The notes under the pieces were generated by a model. The model searched no databases and was not told the DNA's origin. It saw only the letters and a program-made list of their open reading frames with translations. Shown here one piece after another: positions 52,351 to 63,818 of a stretch of 64,000 nucleotides of DNA. Origin of the DNA: Gammaproteobacteria bacterium (GTDB lineage: Bacteria > Pseudomonadota > Gammaproteobacteria > Steroidobacterales > Woeseiaceae); assembly GCA_029861535.1 (NCBI GenBank), contig JAOTZC010000002.1, forward strand, positions 62,001 to 126,000. The letters are read 5' to 3'. The position numbers were made by a program, and so were the translations under genes. How positions within the stretch are numbered: position 1 is the first letter of the stretch; every line of letters begins with the position of its first letter.

Positions 52351-52560
52351 ATGATGAAAACCTACAAGAAACAAGACGCGCCGGCGTGGGAACGAAAGTT
52401 GACGTTGTTTGTTAGCGCCTTGTTCGGTGCGACCCTGCTGCTGTTCGCAGCATGGGCGGTCTTGCTTTTTATAGACGGGGACAGAGTCAACGACTGCCCG
52501 AACAACGGCGAGAGCTACGACCGTGAACAAAACGAATGCGTTGTCGAACCCGAGGAATAA
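52351..52560 (+). CDS. Small single-helix membrane protein
   Basis: A 69-residue protein with a positively charged start (MMKTYKKQDAPAWERK), one membrane helix at about 17-42 and an acidic C-terminal tail with two cysteines (DRVNDCPNNGESYDREQNECV). The tail would lie in the periplasm if the positive end stays inside; the cysteines could form a disulfide. It immediately follows the symporter and may be an accessory or regulatory subunit, as small proteins often are for transporters. No family was recognised. It marks the end of the ordinary gene order before the islet. Confidence 0.6.
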   Translation: MMKTYKKQDAPAWERKLTLFVSALFGATLLLFAAWAVLLFIDGDRVNDCPNNGESYDREQNECVVEPEE

Positions 52561-52642
52561 TGAGATCAGACCCTACTTTTTCAGTCAACCAAGCCCCACG
52601 ATTCTCCGATTGGGTATCGTCAATCTGTTGTCGCCATTACTC

Positions 52643-52659
52643 AAGCCACTGTCTGAGTA
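52643..52659. repeat. 17-bp direct repeat, left copy
   Basis: AAGCCACTGTCTGAGTA occurs here and again at 56353-56369, without mismatch, at the two ends of the accessory islet. Similarity weakens directly outside. The repeat may be a target-site or recombination footprint, or part of the dispersed element. Confidence 0.85.
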
Positions 52660-52674
52660 TGGCAGTTGCCGAAT

Positions 52675-52760
52675 GTCCGCTTTGACCAAGAGCGGTCATT
52701 AGATCAGGCCAAACTCAGCTAAATCGAACGGCAGCTAACGGCCAGAAGCAGACGGTCAGT
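52675..52760. repeat. Dispersed ~80-nt repeat, copy A (degenerate)
   Basis: It starts with a GTCCGCTTT block containing the short inverted repeat TGACC/GGTCA and CCGCT/AGCGG. Later it has an AGCTaAA...GGCAGCTaa...GAC block that matches copies C and D. It lies between the symporter region and the minus-strand gene at 52778-54022. Confidence 0.6.
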
Positions 52761-52777
52761 CGTGTCTGTTTCACTCT

Positions 52778-54022
52778 CTATTCTAGTTTCTTGCGCAACT
52801 CATCCTGAATCTGAGGGAGCCGCTGACCGATAGGTCGAGCGGGCCCTAGCGCGACAAAGAACTCGCGTTCGCTGCTCCACAATCGGGTCGCATCAACGTG
52901 GTTCATTTGGATCTTCGCACTTCGGAATCGGACATCGTAAAGAGATCTTGAGGATTCTCCTGACGAAGATACGCCCGATAATGCCGGCAGGTACCAATCA
53001 TATGACCCCTCTAACTGCTCAACTAACCGGGCCTCTGCGATTTCCCGCATGTCGCCGTTCCTGGTCTCAAGGTCTTCTATCGATTTGTTATAGATGCGCC
53101 CATTTTTCGCGATGACATAGTAAAGCTCGTGAATGAATGCTTCATAACTAGAAAAGAGACTGAGTACCTCGTTGATGCTCAATGGCGCAGCGAACGTCGC
53201 TACGTAAGTGCTCTCACCTGCCGGATTAAATTGGCGCAACGCCTCGCGGTGCCTGTCCTGAAAATCTGCCTCAATGGAACCGCGACCTCGAAAAGCGCTG
53301 TGCTCCTGATACTCTCGAAACAACGATTCATCCTTCGGTGATGAGGCCAGCCGGGCGCCAAGCTCATCCCACGGCTTCATTGGGAAAGGCTTTCGATCTA
53401 TCGACCCCTCAACATCAATCGCTCGAATAACGCGTCCAAATCGGGCATCTACGTAGATATCAAGTGTTGCAGAAACGAAGTCTCGTGTTTCGAAGACGGC
53501 TCTGGATAGCAAGGCGAGTTCGAACCCTTTTGGATCATCCACGGCTCTGAACATAGCGGGGCTTGGAGGACTGGCCTTGAGGCCAACATCCTCGCGGGCC
53601 AGCAAGTGCCCGCGAATGAATCGTTTTACGGAACTAACAGCTTGCTCATCGGAAATATCGCTCTTCGGAAGAACGACATCCTCCCGCAAGCACTCGCACC
53701 AAATTCCTCGAATGTCATTTTCGGAAGACCAAAGTACGACTTTTAGGCGGAATCCGTAGGCGGGAATGCCTTGTACGTGATGCTGCGCGCACCGGAGATA
53801 TCCCATCGAGTCATCGCACTGGATTTGCTCGTTGCCAGTAAATCCCAGCCGTCTGAGAAGTGGACCAATCTCGCTTTTGTCGAAATATACGGTGTTCGGA
53901 GGAAAACACAGTGCGGTATCGGGACATACAAACTCTCGTTTGCTATCCCAAGGTGATCCGATCGCCACGTCCAATCGGCCTAGTAGCGCAATCAAGCAAA
54001 GCGTTGTTGTCACAATTCGCAT
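52778..54022 (-). CDS. Exported protein with a thermolysin-propeptide (FTP/PepSY-like) N-terminal region, unknown function
   Basis: A 414-residue protein with a signal peptide (residues 1-22) and no clear overall family. The middle part resembles the FTP and PepSY propeptides of thermolysin-type peptidases: LRCAQHHVQGIPAYGFRLKV and, later, LDIYVDARFGRVIRAID. No M4 catalytic HExxH follows; the C-terminal half is unrelated. It may be an inhibitor or chaperone-like protein derived from a peptidase propeptide. It lies in the islet bounded by the 17-bp direct repeats. Confidence 0.55.
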   Translation of the reverse strand: MRIVTTTLCLIALLGRLDVAIGSPWDSKREFVCPDTALCFPPNTVYFDKSEIGPLLRRLGFTGNEQIQCDDSMGYLRCAQHHVQGIPAYGFRLKVVLWSSENDIRGIWCECLREDVVLPKSDISDEQAVSSVKRFIRGHLLAREDVGLKASPPSPAMFRAVDDPKGFELALLSRAVFETRDFVSATLDIYVDARFGRVIRAIDVEGSIDRKPFPMKPWDELGARLASSPKDESLFREYQEHSAFRGRGSIEADFQDRHREALRQFNPAGESTYVATFAAPLSINEVLSLFSSYEAFIHELYYVIAKNGRIYNKSIEDLETRNGDMREIAEARLVEQLEGSYDWYLPALSGVSSSGESSRSLYDVRFRSAKIQMNHVDATRLWSSEREFFVALGPARPIGQRLPQIQDELRKKLE

Positions 54023-54030
54023 CAGTCCAC

Positions 54031-54113
54031 GACCGTTTGCTTTGGGTCAAAAGCAGCCTGTCACCATCATATCAGGCGAGCGGCTGGTTACGGCCAAAAG
54101 CGGTCGTTGCTAA
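54031..54113. repeat. Dispersed ~80-nt repeat, copy B (degenerate)
   Basis: It shares TTTGGGTCAaaAGCAGCC with copy D and ends with a GGCCAAAAGCGGTC block. It fills most of the gap between the FTP-like gene and the zinc/iron-cluster gene at 54218. Confidence 0.55.
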
Positions 54114-54217
54114 CAGCCCGCACACACTTCAATCACCCCCCCGAGCCCGCTGAAACGCCCAAACCCTGTCTTACGCGGATGTCTGTGTTTTCCAATGGTG
54201 TCGTGTACTCTAGCCGA

Positions 54218-54610
54218 ATGAAAAACTGCAACTCATGCGGCAAGTGTTGCGAGAAGTGGGGCAATGATGGTTTGTCTGCTTCAACAGAAGAAATCAATTG
54301 GTGGGAAACATACCGACCGGACATAGCGCGCTACGTCCAAGATGAGAAGATCTGGATTGACCCCGCAAGCGGTGAATATTTTGCTCGTTGTCCCTGGCTG
54401 CAGAAATCGACGGACGGCAAGAAATTCACCTGCGATATCTATGACGTCCGTCCCGAAGACTGTCGGCACTATCCTGTCGATATCGCTGAGATGGTTCGCG
54501 ACGACTGTGAAATGCTTGAGCAGCGTGACCTTGTTGATCTAAGACGTGCTCGAAGAAAGCTCGACGAAATTATGATCGACAGCCGACCCCCAGCTGGCCG
54601 GTATCCTTGA
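54218..54610 (+). CDS. YkgJ-family cysteine-cluster protein (putative zinc- or iron-binding)
   Basis: A 130-residue protein. The N-terminal MKNCNSCGKCCEKWG has the CxxCGxCC cluster of the YkgJ/UPF0153 family, and further cysteines occur in ARCPWLQK, FTCDIYDVRPEDCRHYP and DDCEMLEQ, the full set of the family. These proteins are thought to bind zinc or an iron-sulfur cluster; their role is unknown. The chosen ATG at 54218 fits the family start, although the frame is open to 54107. It lies between copies B and C of the dispersed repeat. Confidence 0.85.
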   Translation: MKNCNSCGKCCEKWGNDGLSASTEEINWWETYRPDIARYVQDEKIWIDPASGEYFARCPWLQKSTDGKKFTCDIYDVRPEDCRHYPVDIAEMVRDDCEMLEQRDLVDLRRARRKLDEIMIDSRPPAGRYP

Positions 54611-54807
54611 TCGTCTGCTTTTCCTGAAACTGGCCGTTCAAGCGTCGATTTTCAGAGATTCTGACTGTCTGCAATCGGCCATTTCCGGACCATCGTTGGT
54701 TCTGTCGCCAGCTCGCCTGGGATATCGGCGGCCCAATAGCACCAACTGTTAGGTCGTCAGGCAGTATTTAGATAAGACATGGTCCTTAGGCGTGTCGAGG
54801 AGACGTC

Positions 54808-55530
54808 GTGGAAAAGGCCAGTGGATTGAAGAGAGTAAGCTTCGCGTCCCTGCTGCTCGTCTTGCTATCGGGATGCTCCATTATGGAAGTACGCTACGTC
54901 AATCAGGACAGTCCCACGCAAATGGCTGGCGGTTATGCGGACGAGAAGATCAGTGACAAGGAGTACATCGTGAGCTTCGAAGCGAACGACTTCTCGACTC
55001 CCGAGACTGTCAGTAACCATCTGAACAAGAGGGCCTCGGAGCTATGTGGCGTTGATAACTATAGGATGTTCGATCCGTCGAGTGAGGGTGATAGTCATAT
55101 GATCATGGCGGATGGGATGTTCGTATCCGTACCGACAACCGCCACTACAGTTAACGTCAAATGTAATACGACAAAGAGAGAGTATCTGCTTGAGAATCTA
55201 ACCGGAGATCAGACAGACTATTGCGACATTCGGATATTCAATCCAACGAACTACCTGTTAACGTCAAGTACCATCGATGTCTATGTCAATGACGTATACA
55301 TCACATCTCTTGGCTACAAGCAATTCGCCATTGCGCCTGTGCCAAAGGGAAGCAGCATCGTTACTGCCTCGAAGTCGTACTCTACTAAGATGCAGCAACT
55401 CGAGATCGAAATTAGTACGTGTTCCGAACAGATAAAGGTAAGCCAAAACCTCTTCGAAGCGGTCCAAATGGAATTTCTGACCGCGGGGCCGGACCCGGCG
55501 ACAAATGGATACAAACCCAATATTCTGTGA
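54808..55530 (+). CDS. Putative lipoprotein of the islet, unknown function
   Basis: A 240-residue protein with a signal and a lipobox-like LLSGC near residue 23, then a mainly beta-rich soluble part with Thr, Ser and Asn. GGAG six to nine bases ahead of the GTG at 54808 supports the start. No domain was recognised and codon composition looks less GC-rich than the neighbours. It may be a cargo gene of the islet. Confidence 0.65.
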   Translation: MEKASGLKRVSFASLLLVLLSGCSIMEVRYVNQDSPTQMAGGYADEKISDKEYIVSFEANDFSTPETVSNHLNKRASELCGVDNYRMFDPSSEGDSHMIMADGMFVSVPTTATTVNVKCNTTKREYLLENLTGDQTDYCDIRIFNPTNYLLTSSTIDVYVNDVYITSLGYKQFAIAPVPKGSSIVTASKSYSTKMQQLEIEISTCSEQIKVSQNLFEAVQMEFLTAGPDPATNGYKPNIL

Positions 55531-55570
55531 CGCTCCGATGTAACCCAATACGTCTTATCCGACTTGAATT

Positions 55571-55648
55571 GCCGCTTCGGGTCAGCAGCAGCCTCTGAGC
55601 CTGGTTCTAGCTCAACGGCAGCTATTGGGTGTAAGGCGGACAATCAAA
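55571..55648. repeat. Dispersed ~80-nt repeat, copy C
   Basis: It aligns without gaps to copy D over about 78 nt, with roughly 70% identity by eye. Shared blocks are CCGCTT, GGGTCA, AGCAGCC, CTAGCTCAA, GGCAGCT and GGAC..TCAAA. Confidence 0.75.
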
Positions 55649-55696
55649 TCGTCAGATAACGTTCCAGGTGGACTGTAAGAAATATGCTGATATTTA

Positions 55697-55960
55697 CTAT
55701 CCGCCACACCGCGCCAACAGCATCAATATGACGATGCCGATAATCGTACCGATGTAGAGTTTCATAGACACGGTTTTTCCTTCCATACTTGCCATCGCAT
55801 CGGAAGCGCCTTTCTTGACACTAGCGAGTGGGTCAGGCCCCTTCGTAAACTTCGGGCCGCTTGGGGTCGAGTTCTGCGCATTCTCTTTTGGCGCTGGATC
55901 GTTCTCTGCATCGTTACTTGTAGGCGCTTCTGTGGGTTCGTTTTTATTGTCATCGCTCAC
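55697..55960 (-). CDS. Small C-terminally membrane-anchored protein, unknown function
   Basis: An 87-residue protein with a polar, Asn/Pro/Glu-rich disordered N-terminus and a single membrane helix at the very end (about 67-84), like a tail-anchored protein. The start is GTG at 55960, with GGAG eight bases ahead. No family was recognised. It lies within the islet, between repeats C and D, in the opposite orientation to its two upstream neighbours. Confidence 0.6.
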   Translation of the reverse strand: MSDDNKNEPTEAPTSNDAENDPAPKENAQNSTPSGPKFTKGPDPLASVKKGASDAMASMEGKTVSMKLYIGTIIGIVILMLLARCGG

Positions 55961-56182
55961 GGTTTGGTCTCCAATGGTTTTGAGGCGGTACGACTGTCGG
56001 TAAGGACCTATTTTGGCACACGCTGGCTGGGATATAGGAAGTGAAAAATCATTTCCATAGCGAAAGCAGACCCTTTTTTTCGTAGCGCGGTGACGAGCGC
56101 CCTTATGGCGACAAATCGAATATAAGTTTTTGCCCCACCACCCCCCACCGGATGGGCCCCATTTTCAGCCTGAATCGTGTGC

Positions 56183-56260
56183 GTCCGCTTTGGGTCATTA
56201 GCAGCCCCTCAGTACAATACTAGCTCAATGGCAGCTTTCGAGCGCAAAGTGGACGTTCAA
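56183..56260. repeat. Dispersed ~80-nt repeat, copy D
   Basis: The most complete copy: GTCCGCTTTGGGTCA, AGCAGCCCCTCAG, CTAGCTCAATGGCAGCT and GTGGACGTTCAAA. It closely matches copy C and, in part, A and B. Confidence 0.75.
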
Positions 56261-56352
56261 ACAACCTGAGAAGCTGCAGGAATTTTTCAGGGCTTATTTC
56301 TGGAGCCGCAGTTATCACCCTCAAGTATGGTAAACAGTTGATTCATTTGTCG

Positions 56353-56369
56353 AAGCCACTGTCTGAGTA
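56353..56369. repeat. 17-bp direct repeat, right copy
   Basis: Perfect copy of the left repeat at 52643-52659, in the same orientation, about 3.7 kb away. Confidence 0.85.
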
Positions 56370-56458
56370 CAGCGGTGCTAAATGCTTGCGTTTGATTGTC
56401 AGCACGTAGCTAAGACGCGCCTGAATAAGACTCCAGGACAAGCAACCGATAGCTTGAA

Positions 56459-56875
56459 CTAACGTTTGCCTTTGAGCTTCTGCGCCGCTCGATAACGTGC
56501 TTCGGCTTCGGCCAATTCGGCCTGCGCTTTCTTGAGGTCGGTTTCGACTGTTATGCCGTCAAGCGCTTTTTCCGCTTCCTGTTTTGCCGCAAGCGCGGCC
56601 GCTTCGTCGAGTTGGTCGCCACGCAATGCTGTATCCGCCAGCACCGTTACAAGGTGCGGCTGTACCTCGAGCATGCCGCCGGTAATGTAGAAGCTCTCTT
56701 CTTTGCCGTCCGTGGTTTCGACACGCACCTCGCCGGGGTTTAATGCCGTCAGCAGTGGCGCATGCCGCGGCGCAATACCCACTTCACCCATTTCCGCCGG
56801 CGCAAATACCATGCGGGCTTCGCCTGAATGGATTTCGCCTTCCGCGGATACGATGTCGACCCGAATTGTCGCCAT
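56459..56875 (-). CDS. atpC: ATP synthase F1 epsilon subunit
   Basis: A 138-residue subunit of the central stalk that couples rotation to catalysis and inhibits ATP hydrolysis. The N-terminal beta-sandwich starts ATIRVDIVSAEGEIHSGEA and has GEVGIAPRHAPLLTALNPG, the C-terminal helices run EAEKALDGITVETDLKKAQAELAEAEARYRAAQ. It is last in the operon, 16 bp after atpD. Confidence 0.96.
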   Translation of the reverse strand: MATIRVDIVSAEGEIHSGEARMVFAPAEMGEVGIAPRHAPLLTALNPGEVRVETTDGKEESFYITGGMLEVQPHLVTVLADTALRGDQLDEAAALAAKQEAEKALDGITVETDLKKAQAELAEAEARYRAAQKLKGKR

Positions 56876-56891
56876 TAGCTCGTCTCTTTAC

Positions 56892-59154
<2,263 letters not shown>

Positions 59155-59246
59155 ACTAGATCTCTATTTCGTCCGTTTGAGATTCGTTCGAATCGTGTAG
59201 GAACATTGAGTCGTATTCTTCGATGTATCGATCGCGTACCACAAAA

Positions 59247-60788
59247 CTAGTAAGCACCCTTCTCGGCAAACGCTTCGCAAATGCCCTTCAGCGTTGCTGC
59301 AACGTCGTCGTTGTAATCACCGGACGCGTTAATGCTGTCGAGATCTGACTCGTTATTCGTGCGCGCGAAGTCATGCAGACCCGACTCGTAGTCGACGACT
59401 TTCTCAACGTCGACGTCATCGATAAAACCTTCGTTAACCGCGAACAGGGACAGCGCCATTTCTGCAACCGAAAGCGGCGAGTACTGCTTCTGCTTCATCA
59501 GCTCGGTCACGCGTTCGCCGCGTTCGAGCTGCTCGCGTGTCGCTTTGTCGAGATCGGATGCAAACTGCGCGAACGCGGCCAGTTCACGATATTGAGCTAG
59601 GGACAGGCGAACACCACCGCCAAGCGTCTTGATGATTTTCGTCTGCGCGGCCCCGCCAACACGCGATACCGACAGGCCGGCATTAATTGCCGGACGTATG
59701 CCAGCATTAAACAAGTCAGTCTCGAGGAAGATCTGGCCGTCGGTAATCGAAATGACATTCGTCGGGACGAATGCCGACACGTCACCGGCCTGCGTTTCAA
59801 TGATCGGCAGCGCGGTCATCGAGCCGGTCTTGCCTTTGATTTTGCCACCGGACACTTCCTCGACGTGTGCGGCATTGACGCGCGCGGCTCGCTCGAGCAA
59901 GCGTGAATGCAGGTAAAAAACATCGCCCGGATACGCTTCGCGGCCAGGCGGACGTCTTAGGAGCAGCGAAACCTGGCGATAAGCCCAAGCTTGTTTGGTC
60001 AGGTCATCATAAATAATCAGTGCATCTTGACCGTGATCCATAAAGTACTCGCCCATCGACGCACCGGAGTAAGGTGCGATGTACTGCATTGCTGGGCTGT
60101 CCGCGGCGGCAGCGGCGATAACGATCGTGTGCTCCATCGCGCCTTCTTCTTCAAGCTTGCGGACGACGCCGGCGATGGACGAGGCCTTCTGACCAATCGC
60201 GACGTATATACACTTAATGCCCGTGCCACGTTGGTTGATGATCGTGTCGATCGCGACAGCCGTCTTGCCGGTTTGGCGGTCACCGATGATCAGCTCACGC
60301 TGACCACGGCCAATCGGCACCATCGAGTCGATGGACTTCAGACCGGTCTGTACCGGTTGACTAACCGACTGACGCTGAATAACGCCCGGTGCGACTTTTT
60401 CGATCGGCGATGTTTCAGTGGCGGCGATCGGGCCCTTGCCATCGATCGGCTTGCCCAGGGCATCGACGACGCGACCCAACAATGCTTCGCCGATCGGCAC
60501 CTCGAGAATTCGCGCCGTCGTCTTGACCGTGTCGCCTTCCGAAATGTGCTTGTAGTCACCGAGGACAACCGCGCCAACCGAATCCTGCTCGAGGTTCAGC
60601 GCCATGCCAAAGGTATTGCCCGGGAACTCGAGCATTTCACCGTAACGTGCGTCGGCCAGGCCGTGTATGCGCACGATGCCGTCGGTCACGGCAATTACTG
60701 TGCCGACGTCACGCGCTTCCACGGTCGCCTCGAAGTTCTCGATACGCTCTTTAATCAGCTGACTGATTTCAGAAGCTTTGAGTGCCAT
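59247..60788 (-). CDS. atpA: ATP synthase F1 alpha subunit
   Basis: A 513-residue regulatory nucleotide-binding subunit. The P-loop is [15 protein letters not shown] and the arginine finger region and [18 protein letters not shown] are present. [20 protein letters not shown] at the start is typical of proteobacteria. It lies between atpH and atpG. Confidence 0.98.
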   Translation of the reverse strand: MALKASEISQLIKERIENFEATVEARDVGTVIAVTDGIVRIHGLADARYGEMLEFPGNTFGMALNLEQDSVGAVVLGDYKHISEGDTVKTTARILEVPIGEALLGRVVDALGKPIDGKGPIAATETSPIEKVAPGVIQRQSVSQPVQTGLKSIDSMVPIGRGQRELIIGDRQTGKTAVAIDTIINQRGTGIKCIYVAIGQKASSIAGVVRKLEEEGAMEHTIVIAAAAADSPAMQYIAPYSGASMGEYFMDHGQDALIIYDDLTKQAWAYRQVSLLLRRPPGREAYPGDVFYLHSRLLERAARVNAAHVEEVSGGKIKGKTGSMTALPIIETQAGDVSAFVPTNVISITDGQIFLETDLFNAGIRPAINAGLSVSRVGGAAQTKIIKTLGGGVRLSLAQYRELAAFAQFASDLDKATREQLERGERVTELMKQKQYSPLSVAEMALSLFAVNEGFIDDVDVEKVVDYESGLHDFARTNNESDLDSINASGDYNDDVAATLKGICEAFAEKGAY

Positions 60789-60817
60789 TTTGTTTTCCTC
60801 TTTAGTTGATCAGCCGC

Positions 60818-61375
60818 TTACGTGATAAGCACATTCGCCAGGCTCGAGAGCCGTGCACGCAGTGATCCATCAATGACGACATCGCCGGCCTTGATGACCG
60901 CACCACCGATGAGGTTTTCGTCTATTTCGGTTTCGAGATTGACACTGCGCCCCAGACGAGCCTGCAATGCCGTCGATATATCGAGTTGCTGAGACGCTGA
61001 TAGCGGTGTTGCCGAGGTCACAATAACGTCAATTGTGTTCTCAACCTTCGCTTTCAGTGCTTCGAAATGCTCGGCGATCTCGGGTAGGGCGGCGATACGT
61101 CCATACTCCAGTAACAGCTTCAAGAAATTTGTGCCTTTCTTGTCCGAGCCCGACAGTACGCGGCCGCCCGTCGTCGCGAACAAGCCTGTCAAAAATTCGA
61201 GACGTCTGTCGTCGCTCAGTGCCGGGTTGCTCAAGTAGTCGGCAACCTGACCATCTGCGAGCAGGTCGCGGGCCGCGCCTAGCGATTCTGACCAGGCGCT
61301 TAGTTCGCCCGATTCATGGGCAATTTCGAAAGCAGCCTGTGCGTAAGGTCGTGCGACTGTGCTGTTGTCCGCCAT
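60818..61375 (-). CDS. atpH: ATP synthase F1 delta subunit
   Basis: A 185-residue peripheral-stalk subunit that ties F1 to the b subunits. The N-terminal six-helix part starts VARPYAQAAFEIAHESGELSAW, and the C-terminal part contains NLIGGAVIKAGDVVIDGSLRARLSSL. It is 6 bp from atpF upstream and 29 bp from atpA downstream. Confidence 0.96.
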   Translation of the reverse strand: MADNSTVARPYAQAAFEIAHESGELSAWSESLGAARDLLADGQVADYLSNPALSDDRRLEFLTGLFATTGGRVLSGSDKKGTNFLKLLLEYGRIAALPEIAEHFEALKAKVENTIDVIVTSATPLSASQQLDISTALQARLGRSVNLETEIDENLIGGAVIKAGDVVIDGSLRARLSSLANVLIT

Positions 61376-61381
61376 GCCAGC

Positions 61382-61852
61382 CTACAGCTCTTTCGCGAGC
61401 TTGCCGAGGATGTCCTCGTGCTGTGTCGCGTCGATCTCACGATTCAAAATCTTTTCTGCGCCGGCAATTGCGATTGCCGATACCTGGCCACGGAGCTCTT
61501 CCCGGGCGCGATTCGCTTCCTGTTCGATCTCTGCCGTTGCCGCCGTAAGTTGGCGTTCGCGTTCTTTGCTGCCATCGGCCTTGCCGTCTGCGACGATTTC
61601 GATTGCCCGGGCATTCGCCTGATCGAGAATCGTCGTCGCCTGGCGACGGGCTTCGTCGACAACTTCATCTGCCTCCGCTCGCGCTTGCACTAGCCTTTCC
61701 TGACCGCGATCTGCGGCGGCGAGACCGTCCTCGATCTGCTTTTGGCGAGTTTCAATCGCTTCGAGAACTGGCGGCCAGATGTACTTCATACAGAACCAGA
61801 CGAATACGATCATCGCGATCGACTGCCCGATAAGAGTTAAATTAATGTCCAC
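61382..61852 (-). CDS. atpF: ATP synthase F0 b subunit
   Basis: A 156-residue subunit with an N-terminal membrane helix (about 4-24, LIGQSIAMIVFVWFCMKYIWPP) and a long charged coiled coil that forms the stator with delta. The coil shows regular Ala/Glu/Arg spacing (AAADRGQERLVQARAEADEV). Length fits the family. Confidence 0.96.
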   Translation of the reverse strand: MDINLTLIGQSIAMIVFVWFCMKYIWPPVLEAIETRQKQIEDGLAAADRGQERLVQARAEADEVVDEARRQATTILDQANARAIEIVADGKADGSKERERQLTAATAEIEQEANRAREELRGQVSAIAIAGAEKILNREIDATQHEDILGKLAKEL

Positions 61853-61910
61853 ACGACACCCCTAACGTGTATCCGTAAGGCCCGTTCGCTCAAACGAGCG
61901 ACGGTTCTTG

Positions 61911-62192
<282 letters not shown>

Positions 62193-62237
62193 CTAACGAG
62201 GATCTAGTCCAACCTATTGATTTTAATGATATCCGTA

Positions 62238-63459
<1,222 letters not shown>

Positions 63460-63818
63460 TGTCTTATCGGATGAGCCGTCTGTCGGTCTCGTCCATTTTG
63501 CTTGCCTCCGGCACTAAAAACGCCACGTCCATCGGGCGACTCCCTCGGCTTGTGGCGCTTCGTTTGCGGTGTTTCCAGGCGGACCTGTTGTTTTAGCGAG
63601 CGCATTATAGTGGCAGGCCCGGGCCTAAGCAATAAGAACCGGTCTTCTCCGTCAGTGCGAATTAGTCACTTTTCCCCGGGAAATATAGCAGTTTCGGTGC
63701 CGATGGGCGGCGCGCTTCAGGCGAAGAATTCCACTCGAGTTTCTGGCCTAAATATGCGCCCGCCGCTGCCGATATTAGCCTAGGAGGGACGTCTTAAGAA
63801 TCTTGCCAGGGAGTTAAT
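63460..63818. other. 359-bp gap upstream of the atp operon
   Basis: It holds the atp promoter (63604-63632) and, on the other side, the leader of the gene at 63819. A CC/GG-rich palindrome sits in the spacer of the promoter. No coding sequence was supported. Confidence 0.6.
63604..63632 (-). promoter_or_regulatory. Sigma-70-type promoter of the atp operon
   Basis: On the minus strand TTGCTT (63632-63627) and a perfect TATAAT (63609-63604) are separated by exactly 17 bp, reading toward atpI. The spacer contains the perfect 12-bp palindrome AGGCCCGGGCCT (63615-63626), a possible operator. Confidence 0.75.

Larger units (their letters stand above)
55961..56458. other. 498-bp gap at the right end of the islet
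   Basis: No coding frame was supported. It holds repeat copy D (56183-56260) and the right 17-bp direct repeat (56353-56369). Neither strand shows a convincing terminator for the atp operon directly after atpC. Confidence 0.6.

Noticed and set aside
52778-54022. Active thermolysin-type peptidase
   Set aside because: Only propeptide-like segments are present; no HExxH zinc motif occurs.
52561-56458. Integron attC sites in the islet
   Set aside because: The repeats do not show paired RYYYAAC/GTTRRRY cores in the right positions and no integrase is present, although the layout is cassette-like. A GTTAGGT at about 54735 is isolated.
59991-60809. Plus-strand frame of 272 codons over atpA
   Set aside because: It is the antisense of the conserved alpha subunit and has no independent support.
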